DNA from: Eucommia ulmoides
Taxonomy: Eukaryota > Streptophyta > Magnoliopsida > Garryales > Eucommiaceae
Reading direction: 5' to 3'
Length of the DNA stretch: 64,000 nucleotides
Assembly: GCA_016647705.1 (NCBI GenBank)
Contig: CM028338.1
Coordinates: 20,791,577 to 20,855,576 of the forward strand
Positions 12,061 to 22,875 of the stretch are shown here, in pieces (position 1 is the first letter of the stretch; each line of letters begins with the position of its first letter). Both the position numbers and the translations under genes were made by a program. Under the pieces are notes generated by a model, which did not search any database, was not told the origin of the DNA, and saw only the letters and a program-made list of their open reading frames with translations.

Positions 12061-12122
12061 AGTTTTTGGCATGACCCGAGCAAAAGATAAATAAGGTCAC
12101 AAATGTCAACGAGCATAGCTAC

Positions 12123-12282
12123 TGTTAAGATGATGGAGAAGTGGGAGAATGAATCATGTATTGATATATATATGAAAAAGATACAATAATACAATGCTAT
12201 ATACACACATTTATAAGGGAAGTAGGGGTTAGAGTTTTGCCCTAATCGGTCACGTGGGCCAAGCCTATATAATACATTAATA
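12123..12282 (-). repeat. Copia 3' LTR
   Basis: Plus-strand start TGTTAAGATGATGGAGAAG; matches 20628-20786 throughout. The adjoining TCCCCCTT is the complement of the polypurine tract. Confidence 0.8.
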
Positions 12283-12599
12283 TCCCCCTTAAAACTCCAG
12301 GCAGTAAGTGAGAGGTGACCTTGAGTTTGGAAACCAGAGAGTGAAAACGTTTGGGTGGATGGGCCTTAGTGAAAATGTCTGTTGTTTGATCGACTGAACT
12401 AACGGATTGTAGACGAACCATATTCTAGAGAATGTGATGACGAATAAAATGACAATCAGTCTTGATGTGTTTTGTATTCTCATGGAAAATATCATTGTAA
12501 GCAATCTAAATAGCACTCCTATTATCATAGTGTAGGGTAGTGGCAGCAAGAGAAAAGATGTTATGTCAGTGAGTAGACATCGAAGTTAGAGAAGTTCTT

Positions 12600-14000
12600 G
12601 GGTTGCATAAGCTATAGCACGATATTCAACTTCAGTATTGTAGCGAGCAACCACAGTTTGTTTCTTATTACGCTAGGAAATGAGAGAATTACCTAAAAAG
12701 AAATAGTAACCAGTGGTTGAACGTCTGTCGATGGGGTCTCTAGCCCAATTGACATCAGAATAATCTTGTAAGACGGGAGTAGACTGAGCAAAGAAATGAA
12801 GCCCATGAAATAAAGTACCCTTGACATACTGAAGAATACAAAGAACAATTAGGTAATTGGTAGTCCGAGGAGCGGACAAGAACTGACTGACCTGTTGAAC
12901 GACATAGGCAATATTAGGGCGAGTGACAGTAAGATATACAAGACTTCCAACCACTTGGCAATATAGAGTGGTATCATGAAGATGTGAACCATTGAGTGGA
13001 GTAAGTCTGACGTTCGACTTGAGAGGAGTAGTGGCAGTGGTTGAGTTAGTGATCCCAACCTTGGAAATGAGATATGAGGAATATTTGGTCTGAGAGAGAA
13101 AATATCCATCAAAACCAGATGAGACTTTGAGGCCAAGAAAATAGGTAGCATGCCAAGATCTTTCATCTCAAATTGGCCACTGAGAAACTTTTTGAGTTCA
13201 AAAATACCACGTAAATCATCTCCAGTAATAACCATATCATCCACGTACGGTATAAGAAAGATAATACCGTTGGTAGTATGGAGAATAAATAGAGCCGAAT
13301 GATGAGCACTAGGTATGAACCCAAACTGATGAATGGTAGTGTTGAATTTGGCAAACCAAGCACGTGGAGCTTGTTTCAAACCATATAGGGCACGACGAAG
13401 ACGACAAACTTTATTTCGAGGGGCATCTAGGTCTGGAGGGCTATGCAAATAGACTTCCTCAAGAAGATCTCCATTGAGAAATATATTTTTGAGATCCATT
13501 TGAAAGAAAGTCTATATTCGAATGGCGGCGACGACAAGAAGTTTATGGACAGATGTGAGTCTCGCCACTGGAGCAAATTGTCTCTTCATAGTCAATGCCA
13601 TATTCTTGAGTAAGTCCCTTGGCAACAAGTTAGACTTTATATCATTCAACAGAGTCATTAGAAAGCGTTTTGATCTTAAACACCCATTGGTACCCAATAA
13701 GAGTTTTTCCAGGGGGCAAATCAACAATATCCTATATATGAGTTTTGGTTAGGGCCTGAAGTTCTTCGTCCATTGCTTTCTGCCAAAGAGGATTAGTACT
13801 AGCCTCCTCACAGGATTGAGGCTCATGCAGATGAAGTATAGTAGAAAAACAATAATAATCAGCAAGATAAGAAGGGCGATGAGTTACCCTAGTAGATCTA
13901 CGGGAATGATTTGGAGGATAGCCCTCAGAGGGAGTCAGTATAGACTCATCGAACATAAGGATATCCTTAGGTATGACCAATTGAGTGGGAGGGGTGAGGT
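12600..14000 (-). pseudogene. Copia reverse transcriptase / RNase H remnant
   Basis: Minus-strand translations contain hallmark Copia RT segments: LYGLKQAPRAWFAK, the catalytic-core-like YVDDM, and SLVYLTVTRPNIAYVVQQ with YSDVNWARD from the RT end and RNase H. The enzyme would copy the element's RNA into DNA. It is a fossil with several breaks. Confidence 0.88.
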
Positions 14001-14211
14001 CAACTGATGGTTCTGGACCTGGGTTTTGGGGAAGTAGGGTCAGTTGGTGGTTTCGGAATGAAATAGGTGATATCGGCTGGTAATTCTAAGGTGGACTTAA
14101 CAGTACCTGAAACTAGATTCTCAGGAAATAACTCAATAGATGGATCAGTAAAAAAATCTGGAGTTAGTGATGGTTGACATGTTAAATGACCGAATAGAAA
14201 AGAACATTTGA

Positions 14212-16198
14212 TATTGATCGTAAGATTTTGATGAACAATTAAGTATTATTGTTTTGGTGGAACTAATATTTTGATTCAATGTTTCACTTTTAAAGTTCCA
14301 GTGACGAAGATGACAAATTAAATGGATGCTAAATGATGATATTGAAGATATAGAAGAATTAAGAGTTTGAAGAAATTAGGGAAAACATCTCAGGTGAATC
14401 TTAACTCTTAATATCCCAATTAGGAACACACATAACACAAAATGTATTTTCTTATTTATGTATGTTTTGATTAAATGAAATTATTTGCTCCTATGTGATT
14501 TGAAAAGAAATATTTTTTATTGACTAAAATGGAATATAAAAATATTAATGGAGCTTATTTAGAAGAGAAAATGGTTAAAGGGGCGAAAACGTAAAAGAAA
14601 ATAAGTTAAAAACGTGTTCAGAAGAGAGATCCAGAAGGCATCAATCGACTGATAAGTCGACCGGACCAAACTGGTGAAAGATCCTATATCTCTAAGTCGA
14701 TCGACAGGTCGACCGACCAAGAGGAGCTGAACTCTCTGAATCTACAAGTCGACCGGATGCGCTGTTTCAGAATACTATTTTATCCAAGATTATATCCAAA
14801 AGTATCCATTTTTTGTTGGGATTTGAGAGAGATTTCGGGGATATTTTCTATATTTAAGATATGGTTCACATATTAATTAAATTCTATTAATATGGTTAAT
14901 TGAATATTAATATTTCTCAATTTGGTGCTTAAAATTGATTCTATTCTTATTAATTGAGATTGAGAAATATTTAGAGGGTTTAATTGAAAGATTTGAAAGC
15001 TGTTTTTAAGTGAATTGAACCTAAATGAAGTCATTATGATATAAGGGGTCTAAAAGTGCTATTAATTGTTATAACACATGTAAAGTAGCTGTTAAAAGGC
15101 TGATTTCATACTCCTATATATTGACCTACGGATTTCTTATATAAAACATTGAGAGAGCAAAGAAGTTAAGATCATTTGTAAGCTTTTTTATGAGTTATCA
15201 TATTAAGATATTGTGAACTTTTCTGAGAGATGATCTTGAAGATCAATTGCCATTAATCTTTGCTGCTACCGAATTTGAAGTTACATTGTTCTAATCATTC
15301 TTTCTGTGGATTTCGGGTGAGATCTTTTCAATTATATTCTTTCATTGCATTATCTGATTATTGTTTGGAAATTGATCTTAGAAATTGTTTTTGATTTTTG
15401 AAGAAAATATTTTTACAAACAATTTCTTGAATCTGATTACGTGCTCTAATTTGCTACCCATATCTTAGTCAAAATCATATTTTTCTATCTCATATTTTTC
15501 TATCACTAGATTGAGATATTAATTGAGTTATGATTTATCTGAGGTGATAGAAGCTCTGAGTGAGATTTCCTACTTATCATTTTTGGTGAGTAGTGTGATG
15601 GGTTAAATACTGTTGGGGGTATTTAAATAAGGATAGTTGGTTTTCAATCTCTTCTTGTAAAGAGATTGAGGTAGTGATTATTCCTGGATAGAATTGCGAT
15701 TTGAGTGATTTGTAAAGGTTCCATCCTTACCTAGGAAAAGGATACCTGGAATGTTTTGTGAGGTTTTGATTCTTGAGCCTTAGTGTTAAAAAGAATTAGA
15801 TTATTCTTTAACTTGTAAAAAGTAGAGGTTCTTTATTAGCTTGAGAAAAGGATATTATAAAAGTTGATTATGAGCTTATAAAAGAATTGGTGTGATGGTT
15901 TGGTTCCTACCTTTAAAGGGATTTTGGTTTTAGTGGGTTCGACCTCCGTGGAGCTCGGGTGACTGGATTAGTCAAGAGTAGCTTGGTGAACTAGTATAAA
16001 TCTTTTGTGTGCTGCTATATTTACTTTGTTATTTTTACTGTTTGGGTGTGCACTTAGTTAATTATATTATTCCGCTGTGATGTAAAGATAATAATTAATT
16101 TAGAATTAAAATTAATTATTTGATTTATTGAATTTTATTCTGATAATTTTTTAATTACCCAATTCACCCCCCCTCTTGGGTATTCCACTGGGCCAACA
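14212..16198 (+). repeat. Solo LTR of SIRE/Maximus-type Copia inserted in the Copia element
   Basis: 1987 bp starting TATTGATCG and ending CCAACA, flanked by TTTGA (14207-14211) and TTTAA (16199-16203), a near-perfect 5-bp duplication. The end with AATTCACCCCCCCTCTTGGG and the GTCGACCG-type palindromes at 14650-14755 resemble SIRE/Maximus LTRs. No internal element DNA remains, so the element was probably lost by LTR recombination. Family name from memory of the LTR end. Confidence 0.72.
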
Positions 16199-17420
16199 TT
16201 TAATATTCCCAAAAAATGACATGACGAGAGATACGAAGAGTTTTAGAAATAAGATTCCAGTACTAATACCCCTTATGTTCAATACCATATCCAATGAAAC
16301 AACATAGGTGAGCCCTTGGTTGCAGTTTATTGTGTTCATGTGGTTTGAGAAGAACAAAACAAGTGCAACCAAAGGATCTGAGTTCAGAGTAATCAGGAGG
16401 TTTATCGAAAAGGCGCTCGAATGAGGACTGATTCTGGATTGTGGCGAAAAGGACATGGTTGATTGTGTACACTGCAGTTAAGGCAACATTACCCCAGAAA
16501 AGTCTAGGACATGATGACGAAATGAGTAGAGCACAAACGGTGTCAAGAATATATCTATGTTTGCATTTGACTCGTCCATTTTTTTGGGAGGTTCTAGGGC
16601 ATGAGCGGTGGGAGAGCATGCCATTTTTGCGAAGTAGATTTAGAAAAACACGGTCTTTGTATTCCATTGCATTATCTGAACAAAAAACTTTGATATTCTG
16701 AGAGAATTGAGTTTGAACCATAGAAGAAAAATCAAAATATATTTGAAAGAGTTCAAATCTACTTTTTATAAGAAAAAACCACGTATAATGAGAATAGTCA
16801 TCAACAAATATAACAAAATAGTGAGCACCACCCATTGATGCATGAGAAGAAGTCCCCCCAAACATCAGAATATACTAAATCAAAAAGTGTAAGAGAAATA
16901 GACTGACTCTCTTTAAAAGATAAAGCTAATTATTTTGCAAGTTGAAAATGAATACAATGAAAAGGCTCATGCTGAAATGAACCTAACTGATCACTAGAAA
17001 TAAGATATGTAGATAGCTAGATGAAGTGTGACCTAACCAAGAGTGCCACAATTCCACGGGTGAGAGTGTTGGGATGGATGCGGCTAATTAGTTTGGTGAT
17101 GGTGATAATAGGACTTGGAGGTGAGTGAGCTCAAAGAGGTATCCAACTTTATGGCCAGTTCTAAGGAGTTTTCCTGTCTGAGGGTCCTGCACACGACAAC
17201 CAGTAGAAGAAAAATGCAAGTCAATCGAAGATCACATAGTTGTCGAACAAATATAAGGTTAAGCATAAGATTAGGAACCAAATATGTATCAGGGAAAGAC
17301 AAATAAGAATTGTCAACATGTCCAGTGTGGCTGACCAACATAATGCAATGGCAATGTGAATAGTAGGTGCATGCTCATCATGGGTTTTAGACAAAAAGAT
17401 AGAGGTATCAAAAGTCATGT
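16199..17420 (-). pseudogene. Copia integrase remnant
   Basis: Minus-strand translation of 16865-16263 holds GGAHYFVIFVDDYSHYTWFF and SCPRTSQKNGRVKCKHRYI, the catalytic core of a Copia integrase. The segment 17341-17084 is the region before the core. It is interrupted on the left by the solo LTR at 14212. Fossil. Confidence 0.88.
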
Positions 17421-17599
17421 GATTGCTACAGGCAGAATCAAAATACCATCAGGATGTACCTGGTGTAGCTGACATGGCTATATTGTTACCAATTTTAGTT
17501 AGAGCCTTAGTAAGTGTGGTTCAAAGGCTACTCCAATCAGGTGGAGAGCTGGATGAAGTTGGAGTAGTATTAGTGGCTATAACAGTAACATGCCTTGGC

Positions 17600-18346
17600 T
17601 TAGAATAGGACTAGTTATGAGAGCCTCGAGAGCGATATTGGTTTCCTTTAACTGATTTCTAGATGTAAGTTTAGGGTAGTTTACAAGATAGTGGCCCAAT
17701 TCTCTACAGACTTTACACAGGCGAGAAGGACATTTGAGCAAGTTATGCCCTTGTGAATGACAACATCTGCAAAATAAGAACTTCTGGGATGGGTTGGCCT
17801 TGGAAGCTGGTGTGGCAAGAGAAACTGGCGCTACAAGGGCAATATCTGTGTAAGATCCTTATAATGTGGTAAGATGTATTTCTTCATTGAGTAGATTATA
17901 AAGGACGTTGTTTAGGGAAGGTATCGTGCTCTAGTATAGGATTGAAGCTCGTACAGGCTCAAATTCATCTCTCAAGCTCATCAGGAATTGCATAATACGT
18001 GTCTCAATTCTATACTTTCCATAAACATTAGCATCTTTTGTGTATTCCCAGGTTGGCTCAGTGATAGCAAACTGGTTCTAAACGGCAGTCATCTAAGATA
18101 GAAAACTGTTGATAGTTTGCTCAGGCTCTTTGCACATGCTATGAAGGGTGGAAAGAAGATGATACCAATTTGATATGTATGCCCTGGTGTAGCGATGCTA
18201 CCTAAGATCCCAGGCTTCTTTAGCTATCTGGAGTGTACCAAATTGAAGTTTTATCTCTGGGATGATGGTGCCACGGAACCATGTAAGAATTTGGTGATTT
18301 TTGTTATCCCAATCCTTTAGACAGTCAATGTATTTGACAACATCTT
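17600..18346 (-). pseudogene. Copia gag remnant, C-terminal part with zinc knuckles
   Basis: Minus-strand translation around 17690-17790 shows two CCHC-type knuckles (CRCCHSQGHNLLKC, then CKVCRELGHYLVNYP). Upstream on the minus strand (18346-17900) is a UBN2-type gag segment (VVKYIDCLKDWDNKNHQILT). It continues at 19850-19661 on the far side of a nested solo LTR. Fossil with breaks. Confidence 0.75.
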
Positions 18347-19660
18347 TTTTGTGATATTTTATACGTTTTGAATTACTCGCAAGTGCACGAGGTCAAGTTT
18401 TAATAGTATAGAAAGTGAGGGATTGTCGTATTCACAGGGATTGGTTTAAATTGTTGCTAAGTACCCGATTATCGTAACCGAACTTTATTTAGGCGTTTCA
18501 ATTTTGGCTTTTTGTAAAAACATAAATCTAAACTAAAATACTTAGAATAAATTCTATAGAAATGGATTATCTAGTGATTAACTTCGTTGACTTAAACGTG
18601 CTTGATTTAGTCTCGTTTACATTAACGGTTATCAATCTATTAAACAATCTAGGTTTCTAAAACTCACTCCTCCCAAGTGTAAAGTGAGTAAATATGCAAC
18701 CACATCAACACTGATATCCCTATCAAGCATTTAAACGATCTCATGAGTCTTGCCCCAACCTCACGGATTGCACACATTCTAAGAATCTCCCAAAACATTA
18801 GAACGTTGTGTTGTGTTTTAACCCTAGTCCGAATCCGGGGTTACCTCTCTTGAGTGTCAAATCCCGTATTCTCAAACCAACTACAATATCATAACAAGTA
18901 TACTATAGAAGAAACAAAATGGTGAACACAATCGAATAGGGATAAACAACTGTTAACGAAACAAATATTTACTCAAACATGTATATTCATGAACTACATC
19001 AATCCCTAGACAACAAACATTTAGCTACACATGACCATAACCAAATATTCAACTAAAAATGAGATATACACAATCAAACAACCAACAAAAGTTTAGAATG
19101 AAAGAGAGAAATAAAGGAGAATATCTAAATATGAAGAGTGGATGATTCCACGTCCGTAAAGTCTGCTCCAATCTCATTTTTTCATCTCCAATTGATGATC
19201 TCCTTTTGCTTCGATGATTGTAGGGCTCCTAAAAAATATATTTGGAAAAGGTATGGTGAAGGGATATAAGTAGAGATCCAAAATATCCTAAAAATATAAA
19301 AAAAAAAATACGTTGCCAACAGTGCCTAGTCGCTGCAGCGAAAAGAAACTCGCTGCAGCGAGTTGAAAGCAGAATAGCCACTGGCTGTTGCTCGTTGTAG
19401 CGAGTAAGGTCAATGGCCTTTGGTTGCTAGCGTTGCAGTGAGTTGATACTCGCTGCAGGGAGAAGGTTGCATTTTGGCCTCTTTGCTTTGTTTTCAACCG
19501 TTTCTTCACCGACGTCCTGCCGATTAGCTCGATTTTCAACCGTTTTCTCCCATAACACCTGATTTGCATAAAAATAAATAAAAATAAATTAAAACATTAC
19601 AAGAACACTCGAAAACTATCAAAATTAGCTTGGAAATATATAGATAAAATCAATCTATCA
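18347..19660 (-). repeat. LARD-related solo LTR, minus strand, inside Copia gag
   Basis: The complement starts TGATAGATTGATTTTATC, then ATATATTTCCAAGC, matching the LARD LTR start in layout. The plus-strand left end has ACTCGCAAGTGCACGAGGTC, the complement of the LARD LTR end region. ATCTT flanks both sides (18342-18346 and 19661-19665). The LTR is shorter than in A-C and its palindrome cluster uses a different core. Confidence 0.8.
19330..19465 (-). repeat. CTGCAG-core palindrome array in the solo LTR
   Basis: CGCTGCAGCG occurs at 19331-19340 and 19351-19360 (the latter within ACTCGCTGCAGCGAGT), with eroded relatives up to about 19465. On the LTR's own strand this lies upstream of its promoter-like region, the same place as the CCGCGG and CCTAGG palindromes of LARDs A and C. 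Confidence 0.65.
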
Positions 19661-19850
19661 ATCTTCGTCGTCCTTCTTCTTGGGTTCAGTAATATCTCCA
19701 GTCATGAAACGCCATAATTGTTATCCACGAAGGAAACCAAACATTTCTTGATCCCACACAACATAATTAGATTCATCCAGAACAATAGTGATAACCTGGG
19801 GTAAGTCTGATTCAACCATAAGCGCAAAGAGGGAGGCAAACCGATGTAGA
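19661..19850 (-). pseudogene. Copia gag remnant, N-terminal part
   Basis: Minus-strand translation includes VLDESNYVVWDQEMFGFLRG, the typical beginning of Copia gag proteins. Separated from the rest of gag by the solo LTR at 18347-19660. Between here and the primer-binding site (20615) lies untranslated leader. Confidence 0.75.
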
Positions 19851-20614
19851 AACCACAAAAATATAGAATGAAATATATTATATGAGCCTCAAATCACAAA
19901 ACGGAGGCCGAAAACATAATTAGAATGTCAAAAAACTCTAGGAACTGGGACAACTTTGCACAAAACCGATCTAAAAATGCCTAAATCGGTCAAAATAAGT
20001 TACCTAAAAAAATCCCAATGATGTGGAAGATCAATGGTTGACTGACATTGATATGGCACTGATGTGGAAATGATGTGGTGTTGATGTGGTACCACGTGGC
20101 TCTAACGTGAATGACATGGCACCTGAGATGTCAGCTGACTGGTACTGACGGAACTGTTAGGGCTGAGGTAGAAGTGGGAACTGGTTAACAAAGCAAGCAG
20201 GCACATAGATCTAAGAGCGGCTGGAGCAGGACCTTATGCCGGCGGGTGAGGGCACGTGCGTGATCCAACAGAGATGATTTTTGTCTAGTTTGAATCATCT
20301 CGTCGAGATGGTTCTGGTGGTATATTGTGTGATGGATTTGGTGCCTTAGTTGAGGTGGAAGAACCCAAAATCCAAGACAGCGAGGTGTGATGGTATTGTA
20401 GGATGTTTGAGGTACGTGAGTACGCATCTAGGCTCTGGTGGCAGTGAGTTTGGTGGTTTTATGTTCATCTTTGTAAGACGAAGATGGTGGTTGTTGATAT
20501 CGAAGCGAGGATGAAACCTACAGTAGTGATGAAAGTCGTGGGAGAATAAAGAAGGCGGCGGCGAAAGCTTTAGGGTTGCAAAAAATTTAGGGAGAATAGG
20601 TTTAGGAAAAACTT

Positions 20615-20627
20615 GCTCTTGATACCA
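20615..20627 (-). other. Copia primer-binding site (initiator tRNA-Met type)
   Basis: The complement of GCTCTTGATACCA is TGGTATCAAGAGC, close to the usual initiator tRNA-Met site TGGTATCAGAGC. It abuts the LTR at 20628 and fixes the minus orientation. Confidence 0.8.
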
Positions 20628-20786
20628 AATTAAGATGATTGAGAAGTAGGAGAATGAATCATACATTGATATATATGAGAAAGAAATACAAGAATACAAT
20701 AATATATACACATTTTTATAGTGGAAGTGGAGGTTAGGGTTTACCCTAATGGGTCATGTGAGCCAGGTCCACATAATACATTAACA
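20628..20786 (-). repeat. Copia 5' LTR
   Basis: 159 bp, ending on the plus strand in TACATTAACA. It shares GAGAATGAATCAT, TATATACACA and CCCTAAT blocks with 12123-12282, with roughly 15 per cent differences by eye, so this insertion is comparatively old. Confidence 0.8.
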
Positions 20787-21490
20787 ATTGCGATGGGATT
20801 GGTCGGGATGAATCTCAACTAAAGAAGAAGAAGAATTACCAAGATTAGAGCGTGTTCAAAACGTCGACTAGACACCCTTGAATGCACCACTAGGAACAAT
20901 GTCGATGCAAATCAGGGATAAGAAGCTAGTGAGATGTACACAACCTTTGAAGCCAACAACTCAAATATGACTTCCAACGAAATCATAGGTACACAACCGA
21001 CAACTACTATAGACCAAGACCAATATGATCGATAAGATGAAGGCAATGAGAGGTCCGTAGTCCTAGGTGAAATTAAGACCAAATTCGGCTCGAGGGGAAC
21101 CTTTATTGCTAACCAGAAGGCCCATGGTATCCAAGGCCCCGAGTGCCAAGCATGCGATGATTGAGGATCTTTGGGGAATCCATACCCCTCACGGAGATGT
21201 CTTGGTTGTGACATTGCAGATCACCAACTATAATTTTGCTCGCATGTTGGTCGGCTGTGGGAGCTCGGTCATGATAATAAACCTCCTGGCTTTCAACAAG
21301 ACGGGAATTGGGCTTGCAAAATTGAAGCCCATGATGACAACGTTTGTCAGTTTCAAGGGTAAAACCGTTAAGCCACTAGGCTGAATTACACTTTATCTTA
21401 CCACTGGGATCAAACTGAAGAATTCTACTGTGGACATCAAGTTCATAAGATGGTGGACTGCTCATCTACCTACAATTTCATATGTTCTCC
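20787..21490 (+). mobile_element. Gypsy1 continuation: gag end and aspartic protease remnant
   Basis: Translations around 20850-20920 show the conserved TPLNAP segment that ends gag in this lineage. Those of 21180-21480 show a retropepsin-like region (VVTLQITNYNFARMLVG, then CGSSVMIINLLAFNKTG). It reads on from the gag remnant left of LARD A. No RT or integrase follows, so the fossil is cut off after the protease. Heavily broken. Confidence 0.75.
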
Positions 21491-22105
21491 AAGCTTACAA
21501 GATAAGGGTGAATTAGGTAGTACAAATAACTTACAAGTTGTTTGCTTTCTTTTTATTTGATCTTTGGAAGACCTCGATTTTTAAAAATACATATAAAGAA
21601 TGGTAAACCATGAAAGAGAGTTTTTTTTTTTTTTTTAAATATGTCGATTTTCTCTATAAAGTACTTAGGTCAAATTCTTAAAGAAATGAGTTGTCACCTA
21701 GCATTTGGTTGAAATTGTATGCTAGGTCACCAATTTTTTAAGAAAACAATTTTGAAAAAGGGCCTAAATATTTTTTTTAAGAAAACGATTTTAAAAAAAG
21801 GGCCTAAATAATAAATTGACTCTCTTAACAGATATTAAGTTAAAACAGGTTTGAGGGTCAATTACGCTTGGAGAATGTGTTAGGAACCCGAAAATTTCTA
21901 TCTGAAAATGGTATCTTATTCAATTAATTTCATTTAATAAGTCTGAATACTTATTTTATTTTGAAATCCTTTCCTCTTATTACTCTTTTTTGATTTTAGG
22001 TTTACAGTGAGATAATTTTTTGGCATTTTGGAATGTTCTCCCAATATAACTTTTTCTCAACTATGAGAATATTGATAACTATGATCCCCCGGGGGGAGTT
22101 CATAA
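21491..22105. other. AT-rich repeat-like spacer
   Basis: No gene. Contains a near-duplicate pair (about 21738-21770 and 21776-21808, each ending AAAGGGCCTAAATA) and a 17-T run near 21620. A block near 21690-21730 about TCACCTAGCAT resembles leader sequences of dispersed plant retroelements, but I cannot name one. Confidence 0.4.
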
Positions 22106-22872
22106 GGTTGCGTTTGGGTAAGAGATTTGACAAATTCAAGAAATTTGTTAAATGATGGGATTTCAAAATTTTGAATTTTGAAATCCTATCATTTAAAAAA
22201 TCCATTGTTTGGTTATTTGGAGTAGAACCCATTTTGTCTTCAACACCTACAATACTATCTTCTACAAAAACCCTAGCCCCTTACAAAACCCTATAATTTT
22301 AGAACCATCAATTGAATCGAAAAATACATGGAGAACATGAACATGGAGAACATAAATAACAACGATTCGACAAACTTGAATAACAATGTCGACGATGATT
22401 CGATGACGACAACAACGATTTGACGAGGGATCTCAGGTCTCAAGTGCGACGACGATTCGACAAGGGATCTCAGGTCTCAGTCACGACAACAATTCAACGA
22501 TTCGACGACAACAATGATGACTATTCGACAAGGGATCTCAAATCTCAGTCGTGATGAAGAAGACAACGACGAGAAGAAAAAGACGATTGCGAAGGAGAAG
22601 GAAGGCGACGAGAAAAAGTTGCAACGAAGAAGACGACGACGATAAAGGTGGTCAGGAGGGAACTGCGAATAGCGTTGAGGAAGAAAGGATTTGTGAAATT
22701 ACACATATTTCAAAAGGATTTTCAAATCCTCTCTTTCACCACTATTTGACAATTGAATGAATTTTACAAATTCTTCCTAGTCATTACCCAAACAAGGTAT
22801 TTGTTAAAAAAATATTTTAAAATTCCTTACCCAAATGAAATTCCTCTCCCAAATCCCTTACCCAACACAACC
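22106..22872. mobile_element. PIF/Harbinger-like MITE, 767 bp
   Basis: The ends are imperfect inverted repeats: GGTTGCGTTTGGGTAAGAG at the left, and CTTACCCAACACAACC at the right, whose complement is GGTTGTGTTGGGTAAG. The flanks are TAA at 22103-22105 and 22873-22875, the Harbinger target duplication. The inside has no transposase. It contains a repeated unit based on GATTCGACAAGGGATCTCA (about 22420-22535) and a purine-rich AAGA/CGACGA tract (22550-22690). Confidence 0.85.
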
Positions 22873-22875
22873 TAA

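Larger units (their letters stand above)
12123..20786 (-). mobile_element. Ty1/Copia element, minus strand, carrying two nested solo LTRs
   Basis: Short LTRs of about 160 bp lie at 12123-12282 and 20628-20786. On the minus strand the order is LTR, primer-binding site, gag with zinc knuckles, integrase, reverse transcriptase/RNase H, purine tract, LTR; integrase before RT identifies Copia. The purine tract is the complement of TCCCCCTT at 12283-12290. The coding region is broken in many places. Removing the two nested solo LTRs leaves about 5.4 kb, a normal Copia length. I could not read a convincing target duplication. It sits 62 bp beyond LARD A, still inside the Gypsy1 remnant. Confidence 0.88.

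Noticed and set aside
22551-22760. Arg/Lys-rich open frame as a small basic protein gene
   Set aside because: It comes from the AAGA/CGACGA purine-rich tract within the MITE and has no recognisable domain.
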